DNA of 64,000 nucleotides from Leucogyrophana mollusca (taxonomy: Eukaryota > Basidiomycota > Agaricomycetes > Boletales). A program made the translations under genes and the position numbers. Positions 11,335 through 20,565 of the stretch are shown here, in pieces (position 1 is the stretch's first letter; each line of letters begins with the position of its first letter). The notes below the pieces were generated by a model that was not told the origin of the DNA, ran no database searches, and worked only from the letters and a program-made list of their open reading frames with translations. Location: NCBI GenBank assembly GCA_021014945.1, contig MU266327.1, positions 372,001 to 436,000 of the forward strand, given 5' to 3'.

Positions 11335-12697
11335 GTTATTACGACTGCTTCCCCGCCAAGTCCATGAACGTCGCAGTTGAGACCATTGAGGTACCTGACG
11401 GTAGCGGTAATGTTATGCGGAAGAAAGTACTCGTTGCCATCAAAGATTTTGAAGCCGGTGATCTTATCTACAAGGCATGTTCATCGATTCCCATTGACGT
11501 ATGCTCTTTATCCTGACTCCTCGCGCAGGAAGAGGCCGTAGCGACTGTCCTTGATGCTGATCTGCAACGCACAGGCACACGCTGCACCCACTGCTTCCGC
11601 GAGGTCCAACAAGACACTGCCGTCCGCCCCGATTCTGATCGCCTTGACTCCGTCTACTGCTCCAAGGACTGCCAGCTGAAGTCTCAAACATACTCACAGA
11701 ACCTCCTCTTCACCCTCGAATCACCTCTTCCCGCAGAAATGGCACCTGATGTAGGTGCTCCCGCGAAGGAGGATCGGGACGCTGCGCAAAAGGCATTCGC
11801 CGAATACCTTGAACGTACTGGCAAGGCTGCCCCACTCCTGGTTGCGCGCTTCATCGCACGTCAAGTCTGTTCTGAAACCGCCAAGATGATACCCCGCGGG
11901 ATTATACTACCTGGAACAGAGCCTTCTCTCACTGATGGCGGTGAATACACCTTGTACGACCATGTCGAGAGACTGCGGTACCTTGAAGTGACGCCTTCGG
12001 ATGAAGAGGTGAAACTGCTACGGGATGTTCTGCAGACGGCGCTGCCTGGCTTGGAGCAATTCATCACCGACGAACGCCACGCCACTTTCCTGGGTAAAAT
12101 GGCGTACAATGCTTATGGAGTCTCCTTCGGAAGTGGTCGCGACGACAAGGTATCTGCATATTTTTCAATTCAGGCGTTATCTTGCTTACTAACGTCGACC
12201 AGCCCGAGCCCACGGAACGGCCAGAGGATGTAGAAAAAACCCGTACACCCTATGGCACTTCTCGGCAAATCGGGACTGGTTTCTACGTGGTATCTTCTTA
12301 TGTACGATTATCCCTTATGTGGCGGCTTAAGGAAATACTGACCTTGGCGTCGCCTTAGATTTCTCACTCCTGTGCCCCGTCAGCCCGTCCTTCATTCAGC
12401 AACGGCACATCTGAGCTACACCTCGTCGCCGAACGCGCCATCAAAAAAGGCGACGAGATCACTGTCGCATACGTTGATGTAACCCAGCACCCCGAGGAAA
12501 CCGTCGCGGAAGCCCGCAGGCGCCGCAGGGTCGAGCTTGCCCGGGGATGGCGTTTCGCGTGCCCGTGCGCGCGTTGCGCCGAGGAGAATGTCAGTGGCAC
12601 CGCTTCGGACGACGGCCACGGTCAAAAAGACGAGTCGCGAGTCGAGCCAGTTGTGACCAGGGTTGAAGAAGGCCGTGCGCCCGACGCTAAGCCCTAG
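11335..12697 (+). CDS. SET-domain protein with MYND-like zinc motif
   Basis: Coding exons are 11335-11474, 11529-12149, 12203-12301 and 12359-12697. A zinc-binding-like cluster (TRCTHCFRE ... YCSKDC) comes first, followed by a helical segment and the SET-C signature SHSCAPSARPSF. Next come KKGDEITVAY and a post-SET Cys group (CPCARC). This layout fits a protein-lysine methyltransferase of the SMYD/Set5 type acting with S-adenosylmethionine. The first intron (11475-11528) begins with GC rather than GT. The start is unresolved: the first in-frame ATG is 11364, but an AATAG acceptor at 11331-11334 suggests that YYDCFPAKS joins an upstream exon. A 19-nt candidate exon at 11262-11280 also keeps the frame. 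Confidence 0.8.
11475..11528 (+). other. GC-AG intron in the SET gene
   Basis: The donor is AAG|GCATGT and the acceptor CGCGCAG, 54 nt. Removing it joins DLIYK to EEAVATV in frame. The only GT nearby would leave a 30-nt intron, too short for this genome. Confidence 0.7.
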
Positions 12698-12876
12698 AGA
12701 GTATTTTTCCCGAGATCATTTCTGCCCCTTAGACCTTGCGGCATTATCTATACACATAGACTTTTGTTAATGAGTACACTCTTGCTTTCGTGTCGCCTAC
12801 ATCTACATGCATTATCGAACTTTGCTTGTCTGGAAATTATTTTGGGCGCCGTGCCGCCGGCTCCAATATTTGTGTG

Positions 12877-13540
12877 ATGTCAACCTTTCGAACTTGTTTT
12901 CGACCACTAAACATGCTACGATTGGTACAACGGCCTTTGCTCCACGGACATGCCCTTCGACGGTCCTTCCATGCAGCTACGACTCTTAGGAATGACCGGC
13001 CAACAACATTGACCAACATGCTCGCAGGAGATGTGCCGCCAGCTGTGCAAGTTAACTCGGTGTCTGCAGAGGGCATCCAACTTGCGGACGGACTGATACT
13101 CCCATCTGCATGCATATTCCTGGATGGGAAAGTCTTCCTCTGGAACGTACCTACAACACTCTGGGCAGGCTGGGGGAAGGAACATTTTGGCATATTTGAG
13201 ACGGCCGTTCCTAAACCTGGTGCGGAACGCCGTTTTTGACAAGTCGCAGGATTACACTCAGTGCGCTGTATCTAGAAATCCTGGTGCTTGGAACAGGCAA
13301 AAGCATGGCGCTGCTTCCACCTTTTCTGCGGTCGTACGTGAGGCAGCTTGGCATACAAGTGGACGTTATGGATACTGTGCGTTTATGCCAGCCCTTTATC
13401 ATTCCATTTAGCTCACAGCTTCTACTATTCAGCGAAACGCGTGTTCAACGTACAATCTACTTGCGGAAGAAGGCCGTCGCGTTGCAGCTGCATTACTACC
13501 CTACTCCCCACGCTCATGGCGACCCCAGAACAGTCCATGA
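12877..13540 (+). CDS. NDUFAF3: Mitochondrial complex I assembly factor, NDUFAF3/Mth938 family
   Basis: Exons 12877-13219, 13276-13376 and 13433-13540. The N-terminus is rich in Arg, Ser and Leu without acids (MLRLVQRPLLHGHALRRSFH), a typical mitochondrial presequence. A second in-frame ATG at 12913 is an equally plausible start. The body has the family pattern: ADGLILPSACIFLDGKVFLW, then EILVLGTGKSMALLPP, VDVMDT, and RNACSTYNLLAEEGRRVAAA at the end. The split of DVMDT|RNACSTYN across the second intron is confirmed by frame. Human NDUFAF3 works in the matrix in early complex I assembly. The stop lies 61 nt from the stop of the convergent gene on the minus strand. Another complex I gene (NDUFA8) is 0.8 kb downstream. 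Confidence 0.88.
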
Positions 13541-13601
13541 CCGACGTCAATCAAAGTGATGCGTATTAATGCTACAGACGTGCACTGTGGTTGTGAAGCG
13601 T

Positions 13602-14203
13602 TTACTCCGGATGTGCTTTCCTCTTTCCTTTCCCTACAGGAGAGTCCAGTGATGGTGTAGCCTGCGCCCGAGGCCTTGTCTCCTCTTCGTCGTCGTCGAG
13701 CAGAGAAGGTTGAGAGACTTCCACCGGCAATAAGTTGCCTAACCAGCAAAGCAAATTTATTTCGGTTGATATACGATAGAATGCGGGGTTGTCGATGGCA
13801 ATCGAGGATCCGTGACTCAATGGGTTGTACTCACCAGCTTCGTCGCGGAACTGAAGATATATGACCTCCCAATTTGATAGGACGCCTTTCACGGGTTGTG
13901 AGCCATCCAGGGTCTCGTACTGCGTGGTAATTTTGCCCTTGTCTTTCACGGCGCGGCAGAGTTCAAACTCGTCTAGGCTTGATACCTGAGGCACATCCTC
14001 GACCTCGTTCACGTCTGATGAAAGGGCTGATAGGACTTCTTCCTTGAGAGACGCGATTGTGGCGGATTGAGAAGCGGTAAGAAAGATAGTGAGCTGATGG
14101 GTCTTGACGAGGATCTGGTAGGCTTTTGGGAGTGCTCTTGGAGGCTATGAAAGCAATATGAGCGCGTATAGATCGTGTTGACTGTTTAATTCCAACAAAC
14201 CAT
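13602..14203 (-). CDS. Small conserved-looking protein with a single-codon first exon
   Basis: I do not recognise the family. The model has exon 1 at 14203-14201, which is just the ATG. An intron 14200-14145 (GTTTGT...TTTCATAG) follows, then exon 2 at 14144-13835, intron 13834-13739 (GTGAGT...GTTAG, 96 nt) and exon 3 at 13738-13602. The product is about 149 residues and starts MPPRALPKAYQILVK. The N-terminal part (HQLTIFL, ATIASLKEEVLSAL) has the strand-then-helix look of a ubiquitin-like beta-grasp fold; this is inference only. The C-terminus is acidic, then basic (DDDEEE ... GKGKRKAHPE). The 96-nt intron is a multiple of three and stop-free. The gene is divergent from NDUFA8, with only 119 bp between start codons. 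Confidence 0.7.
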
Positions 14204-14322
14204 GTTAGTACTGCGATAATAATATTGTTATAGCTCTGGATGAGTAGTGTGCAAGTAAACTCCGCCCAATCGAGCAGTGGTGGCAGAGCCGATTTCCGAC
14301 CTTGTCCGTTCCACCGTTCACG

Positions 14323-15009
14323 ATGAGCACTTTCCACGACAGCGCATCTGGCAGCCAGCCGTACAAAGACCCTACTCCCCTCCCAGACAATATCCCAAAA
14401 GTTCAAGAACTCGGAGCCACGAGCGCCCCCCTCAAGTCCGCAGCCTTTTTCATCGGTGCTTACTGCAAGGAATACAATGGTCAGTGGACATTGAAACCAG
14501 CCATTGCGGGTCACAGTTAATCACCGTGGACACACAGAGGACTTTATGCTCTGCAAGAACGAGAGCAGAGGCGATCCGGCCCACTGTCTCAAGGAAGGTC
14601 GTCGAGTAACTCGTTGTGCAACTGACTTGTACGTGGATGTCTACTGTTGAGGGAGCACTACTGACCTTGTCATACAGAATCACAAAGATGCGGGAAAACT
14701 GCTTGGAGAAGTTTGATGCCCACTGGAACTGCCTAGAGCTCAACAACCAGGTAAGTCCGACGGCCCAGCTGTACCCTTTCATAAGTCTCACTTGATGTCC
14801 AGGAATACTTCGCCTGCCGGAAGCCCGAGCGTGCACTCAACAAGTGCATGTTCGACAAATTGGTGCGCCCTTCGTCCCTTGCTCTCCGATCACATTGCTA
14901 AATCTCCGTCCTCGCGCAGGGACTGACAAAAACTATTCCAGGGTCGCCACAGGGCAAGACGCCGATACATGAGGTTGCCAGCCCAGTATACACCACAGTC
15001 CAGCGGTGA
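14323..15009 (+). CDS. NDUFA8: Complex I accessory subunit NDUFA8 (19 kDa, CHCH protein)
   Basis: Five exons: 14323-14479, 14538-14628, 14678-14750, 14803-14862 and 14920-15009, giving 156 residues. Cysteines occur in the paired CHCH arrangement of this subunit: AAFFIGAYCKEYN, FMLCKNESRGDPAHC, ENCLEKFDAHWNCLE and EYFACRKPE...NKCMFD. The Pro-rich N-terminus (PTPLPDNIPKVQELG) and the C-terminal LTKTIPGSP also fit the family. The protein lies on the intermembrane-space side of NADH:ubiquinone oxidoreductase and is imported by the Mia40 disulfide relay. It shares a short divergent promoter with the small gene on the minus strand. Confidence 0.93.
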
Positions 15010-15276
15010 AGCTATCCGGGGCGCAAGTACCTGTACATTTGCTGCAATTATTTACACCTTGCTGTTCTGGTCCAGCAGCGTCTGGTCTCTTCTATACCAC
15101 CAAACCGTGGCCATAGTCCACCTATGAAGTAGACCATAGAATGGAATTGGGTGAACTGTGTCCCTGAAGTTTTATGAGCCTGCTGCAAACTTAAGTCTGT
15201 AAAAGTTTTGCCAAGGGTGAATAATCGGAACGGGTAGACGGAAACGCGACCGTCCGGTCCCAGTATAGTCTTCTGC

Positions 15277-16747
15277 ATGATACCTCCTTCTCCCTTGCGC
15301 CATGTTGCGCGGTTTATCACCACATATCGCTCTTATTCTACGGGCCCAATAACGCCATCTCACTCTATCTATCTCTCCAAGTCAACTAACCCTTATTTCA
15401 ATCTTACCTTCGAAGACTGGTGCGTCCCACACTAGTACCCCGAACTCTGCAACCTTGAAGTCCGAACCGCTGCACCGAAAGGCTTTTTAGACACAAACCC
15501 CCAAGGGAGCCGCTGCTTCTCATCTACCGCGACGACCCGTGTGTAATCATAGGACGCAACCAAAACCCTTGGAAGGAGGTTAACCTCACTTCATCGCGCC
15601 AAGCCGGGATACCCTTCATTCGAAGGCGAAGTGGTGGAGGCACCGTCTACCATGTTCGTCCTCTTACTCCGAGGTAGGAGGCTAAGGTTGCTAACGCCCT
15701 ATACAACCCCAGGACCTTGGGAACACAAATTTCTCCATCCATGTCCCCCGGACGACCTTTGACCGACGTGCTACAGCTCAAATCGTCGTTCGGGCGGTAC
15801 GTGCGCTGGGCATAGATGCGAACGTGAATGACCGGAACGACATTTGCGTCGGGAGGGAAAAGATGAGTGTTGCGCGCCTACTCAAATACACGAAGCCTGA
15901 CGAAGTACTGTTATACGTTTCGGGTTCAGCGTACAAGATCGCTAATAACCGTGCATATCATCACGGGACAATGCTCATATCAACACGTCTCGACACACTA
16001 GGCGATCTCCTGCGCTCTGACAAGGTCGGAAGGTTCCTCTGCATCTGTCCGCTGTCGAGGCTCACGGCTGCGATGCGCAGGAGACGATGATCACCAAGGG
16101 GGTAGCTTCCGTCCGCTCACCTGTCTGCAACTTAGAGCAATTCAGCCCGACGGTCAGCCATGATAAGTTCGTAGATGCTGTCGTGGGGGAGTTTCAGAAA
16201 GAATTCGGAGTCGATGAACAGGTTGGGCTATGATCTCTGAGTCTTCTGCGGGTAGCTAACCTTTCGGCGTAGGCATGCGTAATAGGTGACTCGGAGGATA
16301 TCACAAATATTGATTACATCCAGAGGGGAATGGCTGAGCTCCCCGTAAGCAGGCTTATTCTTCATGCAAATCGCACCTTTCAGACCGCTCACTCATGTTC
16401 TCAGAGCTGGGACTGGGCGTACGGGCAAACTCCAGAGTTCGAATACAAGATTGAACGGTCATTCCCGTGGGCAGACGTCGTGCGTTTCTCACCTCACGCC
16501 GATCACTTCATTCACGCTGATGCTGATTCCTGTACAGCGAGCTGATGTTCGCTCTAGACACGGTATTATCACTACTTGCGAGGTTTCCGTTGTGAACGGA
16601 GGGGATGCGGCACTTTCTGGAGCAGTTGGTCACTTGGGTAAGGCATTGCAGGGTAAGCGCTATGGTTTCGTGGAGGATATCGAGGGTGTGGAGGACGAGA
16701 GAGGTTTAGAAATTTGGGAGTGGCTCAAAGGCCAGATGAGCTCATAA
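15277..16747 (+). CDS. AIM22: Lipoate-protein ligase (mitochondrial)
   Basis: Eight exons: 15277-15419, 15482-15653, 15713-15862, 15917-16024, 16081-16221, 16273-16344, 16405-16479 and 16538-16747, all in phase, giving 356 residues. The N-terminus (MIPPSPLRHVARFITTYRSY) is a mitochondrial presequence. Family motifs follow: NPYFNLTFEDWLF, CVIIGRNQNPWKE, the lipoyl-AMP loop RRRSGGGTVYHD, NDICVGREK, and the catalytic segment VSGSAYK with its lysine. C-terminal motifs include SWDWAYGQTPEFEY and GHGI-like RHGIITTCEVSV. It attaches lipoate to E2/H proteins of mitochondrial dehydrogenases. The third intron has AT-AC ends and cuts directly before VSGSA. Some fungal homologs act by lipoyl transfer rather than by ligation. 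Confidence 0.92.
15863..15916 (+). other. AT-AC intron inside the lipoate ligase gene
   Basis: The intron is 54 nt, begins ATGAGT and ends TTATAC. Removing it joins GREK to VSGSAYK. A CTGAC branch-point-like sequence lies 16 nt before the end. The donor equals the common GTGAGT with its first G changed to A, so this looks like a U2-type AT-AC intron, not the U12-type ATATCCTT. No GT-AG choice restores the catalytic SGSA motif. Confidence 0.75.
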
Positions 16748-17831
16748 GAGTTTTCCGGGTGGAGTGTATTGTTTACTATCCATCGGGCTACGACTTGGAT
16801 CTATGCGCTGTTCGTCGAGGTACTCAACTAGAACGGGAAGGAAATGTCCGGTCAGAAACCCGCGGGCACGTTGGACATGATTACAAGCAGAACAGTTTCC
16901 GGTCACGGATGACTTTAATTTTGTCAAGGACAGACTTCTTCTAGGTTGAAGATAGATAATACACAGCTCTATTATTGTGTATGCTCCGTATACCACGAGC
17001 TGCTCGTCTCGAAGCCTTCCGGGGCTGTTGGATTTGTCTAACAGAATCATCATGAGTACGCGAAAGCCCAACAATACCGTCGAGACGCACCGACTGCCCT
17101 CGGACATGACCTGTCAAGCGTTTGTCGCGGTCCATCATCATCTCATCCCATGCATCTATGTGGTATCGCACGGGCTACACACAAACGTAACCATGAGCTC
17201 CCCGGGCCAGCGAGAGTATGCTGAGGACGTGCGCACCTTGCCTTGGTTCTGTGCTCTCTTAGAAACGTTCAAGAGTGTGCCGGCTGCAGCAAACATGGAC
17301 GTGAGCAGTCCTAGAAACCAGCAACAGTCGGTAAGTTATTATTATTCAAACGTTCCAAGAGAGCCTCTAGATATATACCGAATGGAATGAGAGCCTCCCA
17401 TGGCACAGGCATTATGTTCTGTTGCGGGCGAAGTTGTGGACGATGGAGAGCAGCGGAGGAAAGGTTATTGACATTTATTTGGCATCGACTCAATGTCGAG
17501 TTGATGAGAACCTCGAGTCGAACTCGGATTTATGCACAATTTGGACAAATTATAGACACGGTATCTACAAAGAGTCGTATTATAACGCTATATTCTCCAG
17601 GAGACGACAGATGTCCGCAGGACATTCATCAGGTTTTCGCTAGGTCGGCACCCCTAACAGATGCGCGCGCGTCGTTTTATGAGCAAGGAAAAAAAGCGCC
17701 AGCAGCTTCGAAGAAAAGGGATCCGGCAAAACGGGGAGGTAACGCGAGTACAGAGAAAGCAGATAGACAGCAACACAGAAACGATGGGAGAGAAATGATT
17801 GCATACAACAGGATAATTATACGGATGTAGG
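16748..17831. other. Interval without supported gene
   Basis: A 137-codon plus frame (16977-17390) and overlapping minus frames exist. They lack motifs, convincing splice sites and biased composition. The region includes the 3' flanks of the lipoate ligase and of the convergent Ser/Pro-rich gene. Confidence 0.45.
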
Positions 17832-19331
17832 TCATCCTTCGTGGCGGAAGAGATGGTCAGTATTCGACACTAACGGCTCGTCGAAGTCGAAGATCGCATT
17901 ATCTTCGGCCGTGAATGTCGGAAACGTGAGCAAAGAAGCGTCCACAACAGTGCTACCATGAGGCACCTGAAGGGAGGAGTCCGCGAAGCTGTCACCAGCC
18001 TGCCAGCTGGGCAAATTCATGAACTGCGAGAAATGCTGAGGCGCTGGCGCCGGAGGCAGCGAGCGATGCGCAAAGGACGGGGCGCGTGCGGATACAGCAG
18101 TGCCAAGAAGGCGGGATTCGTGACCGGTGCTCCTGCTGTATGGTGGCGGAACCTGTGTGGATGCCATAGGGTATGGCGCGGAAGACGAGGCGGGACCAGA
18201 GGAGGAGAGAGCGCTCGCCCACGACATCGCCGAACTGGCGCTGTCCTGTGACGACGACTGGCTCTCAAAGGAATACCCTGCCGAAGGTGTTGACGCGGTT
18301 ATTACGTTTGGATGGGCGGTTTGTGTGCGAGTATCGGATGAAGGTACTTGCGGCACAACATTCCTCGCTGAGGAATGGGACGCACCCCAAGAGGAGAACG
18401 AATCGTGTGGGAAGTCCGGCCGCGGGTTGAATTGGAGCGCAGGAAAGAAGGGAGCTTGTGTAACCGGGGATCCGCTTGGTGCTATCTGGCCCACAAACGC
18501 ACTCGGATTAGTGTGGATGCTGCTGCTGTGCAACCAGTCATACGGGCCCATTGGAGGTATGTTGGGTAAGGATGAATAGTGATGCTCGGAGTGGATATGA
18601 TTATAGTGAGGGGACGTAGAGGTGCCGCCCTGAGCTACACGATAGCTCTCTCCACCCAGCTCTTCGCTGTGAGGTGGAAATATGAGTCCCAGTCCAACAT
18701 TGGCGTGCTCCATTACAGGACGAGTGGGGCCGGAAAAGGAATAGTGTCGCGAAGTGTGAGGGAGATCCACGTATGGGGCATGTCTGAGAGTGGGAGCTCT
18801 GAGAGGTCCCATCGAATACGCCGGACTGACCGGCGCACTATGGTGACGGGAAGGTGATAGGTTGTGTAGCGGCAAAAGTGGATCGGTTCCATCGAAGTTG
18901 AACTCTCCGTGATATGACTGGGGAGAGAGTGGGGAAGGGACGTTGGGTGACGCCTCGTTGACTTCGTCAGAGGAATCAGAAGTATCGGTGACCGACTCGG
19001 GGGGATGCGTAGGAGTCAAGAGTAGCGGGAGTGCGTCAGATTCTCCGCCAGCCCAGAATTCAGTCTCTACACCTTCGGTTGGCCCTGAAGCTCGGCGGGG
19101 CCTTCGAACCCACTTGACGCCCCACACTGCTAGCTGAAGTGTAGTGTCAATGACAGCGCAGCTGAATGGATGGGCTGAAATCTTACACATTCCCGTGGGA
19201 CGTCACGCAGCTCGTTTCCTACGACGCGTCCATTCATGCGGGGTGGTGATGCGAGGGGTACGTGGTGAAAGGGTGAAGGGTGAAATACCAGAGGGAATGT
19301 CTCGGTTGGACCGGGAGGTAAAGATCATCAT
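17832..19331 (-). CDS. Ser/Pro-rich low-complexity protein, possibly a regulator
   Basis: The main exon is a 452-codon frame (19190-17832) rich in Ser, Pro, His and Ala, with no recognisable domain. It ends in an acidic/hydrophobic stretch (AEDNAIFDFDEPLVSNTD) that resembles an activation patch; this is inference. The ATG at 19190 probably lies inside an intron: a GTAAGA donor overlaps it and a TTCAGCTAG acceptor lies just before VWGVKWVRRP. A better start may be the ATG at 19331, opening MMIFTSRSNRDIPSG and a basic HEWTRRRKR segment. The joint (a donor at GTCGTAGG or GTAGGAA) is not settled. The coding nature of the main exon is likely from its length and composition. Confidence 0.6.
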
Positions 19332-20565
19332 CCCGACTTGGACGAGCTGTTTTTAAAGGATACACAGGCAGCGCGTCGGTACGTCCAACTGGACGAAGAA
19401 GAAGCATCGCCTCGGATTGGCCTCTGCATGGAGAGCCTACGTTATTTTCTCCTGCATGGTGATTATCCGAACTTTCCTTGACACTTATACAACGTGTTTT
19501 TCAGTGTCATCGACAAAACGGTCTCGCACCCCGTTGGAAATGGGTCCATAGAGTATAGAGTGTCTGCTGTGCAAGCCCACCACCGATCTTGGAAGTATTG
19601 GCTCGCGTTGGCGGCTCTTGCTGTGCTCGAACTGACCAGACGGACCGAGGATGGCGTATGGGAAAGCTGACATAATAATTTCCCAGGTTTGTGGGTGCGC
19701 ATCAGAACGCCAGGAAGTTCCAGCAGCGAGCGCCAAAACGACGGAGGGCGAGATTCCATTATGATGACGCGCCTCGCAGTCCGCAAGCCTCGAGGCCAAC
19801 GCATGTCGAGGCAGTGAACATGTCGCTGTCTCCCCCAGAGAGCAAACGTATCTGACATCCGAGTGCGAATGATCCCAAAGTTCAGCCATAGAAATTGTAC
19901 GATGCACCGCAAAACAACGAGGCCTGGGGGATGGGGGCCTGCAGGGGGTTCCTCCACGGGTGGTTCTGTGGGCTAACCGTGTGCATATCCAAAGTTACCG
20001 TAGAGCGCACACACAAGCACAGTCCTGTCACGTCCGAGGCCAGAGCAGTATTGCCGACGAGAACTTGTTGCGCACGGGCTCCAATAATGCGAAAGTTAAG
20101 ACACAGGAGGACATTGTGGGCCACATAGTTCCGCGCACAGAGACCGGTGTAAGCGACTCCCGACATGGTGGGCGGGCGAGTATCCGCGCCGACGACAGCA
20201 TTGATACTTTTACCTCGATAGTGGGCAACCGGAGGGCTTTTGCTTACCGGTCAACGAGCGAGGGTGGTTGAAGGTTGTAAGCAAAACACGTGTGTACGGT
20301 GCGTCGTTGTCTTGCTGTATGTACAGTTCACTAAAAATGGGTTGAATCCGGTCGGACTCACGAGTCACGACCGAGCTTTAAGCTATGAATTACCAGGTAG
20401 CGAGCGTGTGGACGAAAGATTCCATGATAATAAAAATGTACCAGTCGATGTAGCAAATAGTCGTTGTGTATATGCAATTGAAAGTAGAGCAATGATCTTG
20501 TGTACAGTGTGTTTGTGGAGCACGAGCATACAGAACGGAAGTTGGTCTATTAGTCTGAAAACAAA
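19332..20565. other. Interval with ambiguous minus-strand frames
   Basis: Minus-strand frames at 19463-19957, 19485-19907 and 19882-20166 are longer than expected by chance and the last is hydrophobic. I could not join them with consistent splice phases or see a family. A relic or a poorly resolved membrane-protein gene is possible. Confidence 0.35.

Noticed and set aside
11499..11528. GT-AG intron of 30 nt in the SET gene instead of the GC-AG intron
   Set aside because: It is far shorter than any other supported intron here, and it would add residues between DLIYK and EEAVA.
13963..14514. 183-codon minus frame as a gene
   Set aside because: It overlaps the NDUFA8 first exon and the small gene antisense or out of frame, and has no family features.
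19463..20166. Multi-pass membrane protein gene on the minus strand
   Set aside because: Frames are suggestive but cannot be joined in phase, and no membrane-protein family signature is seen.
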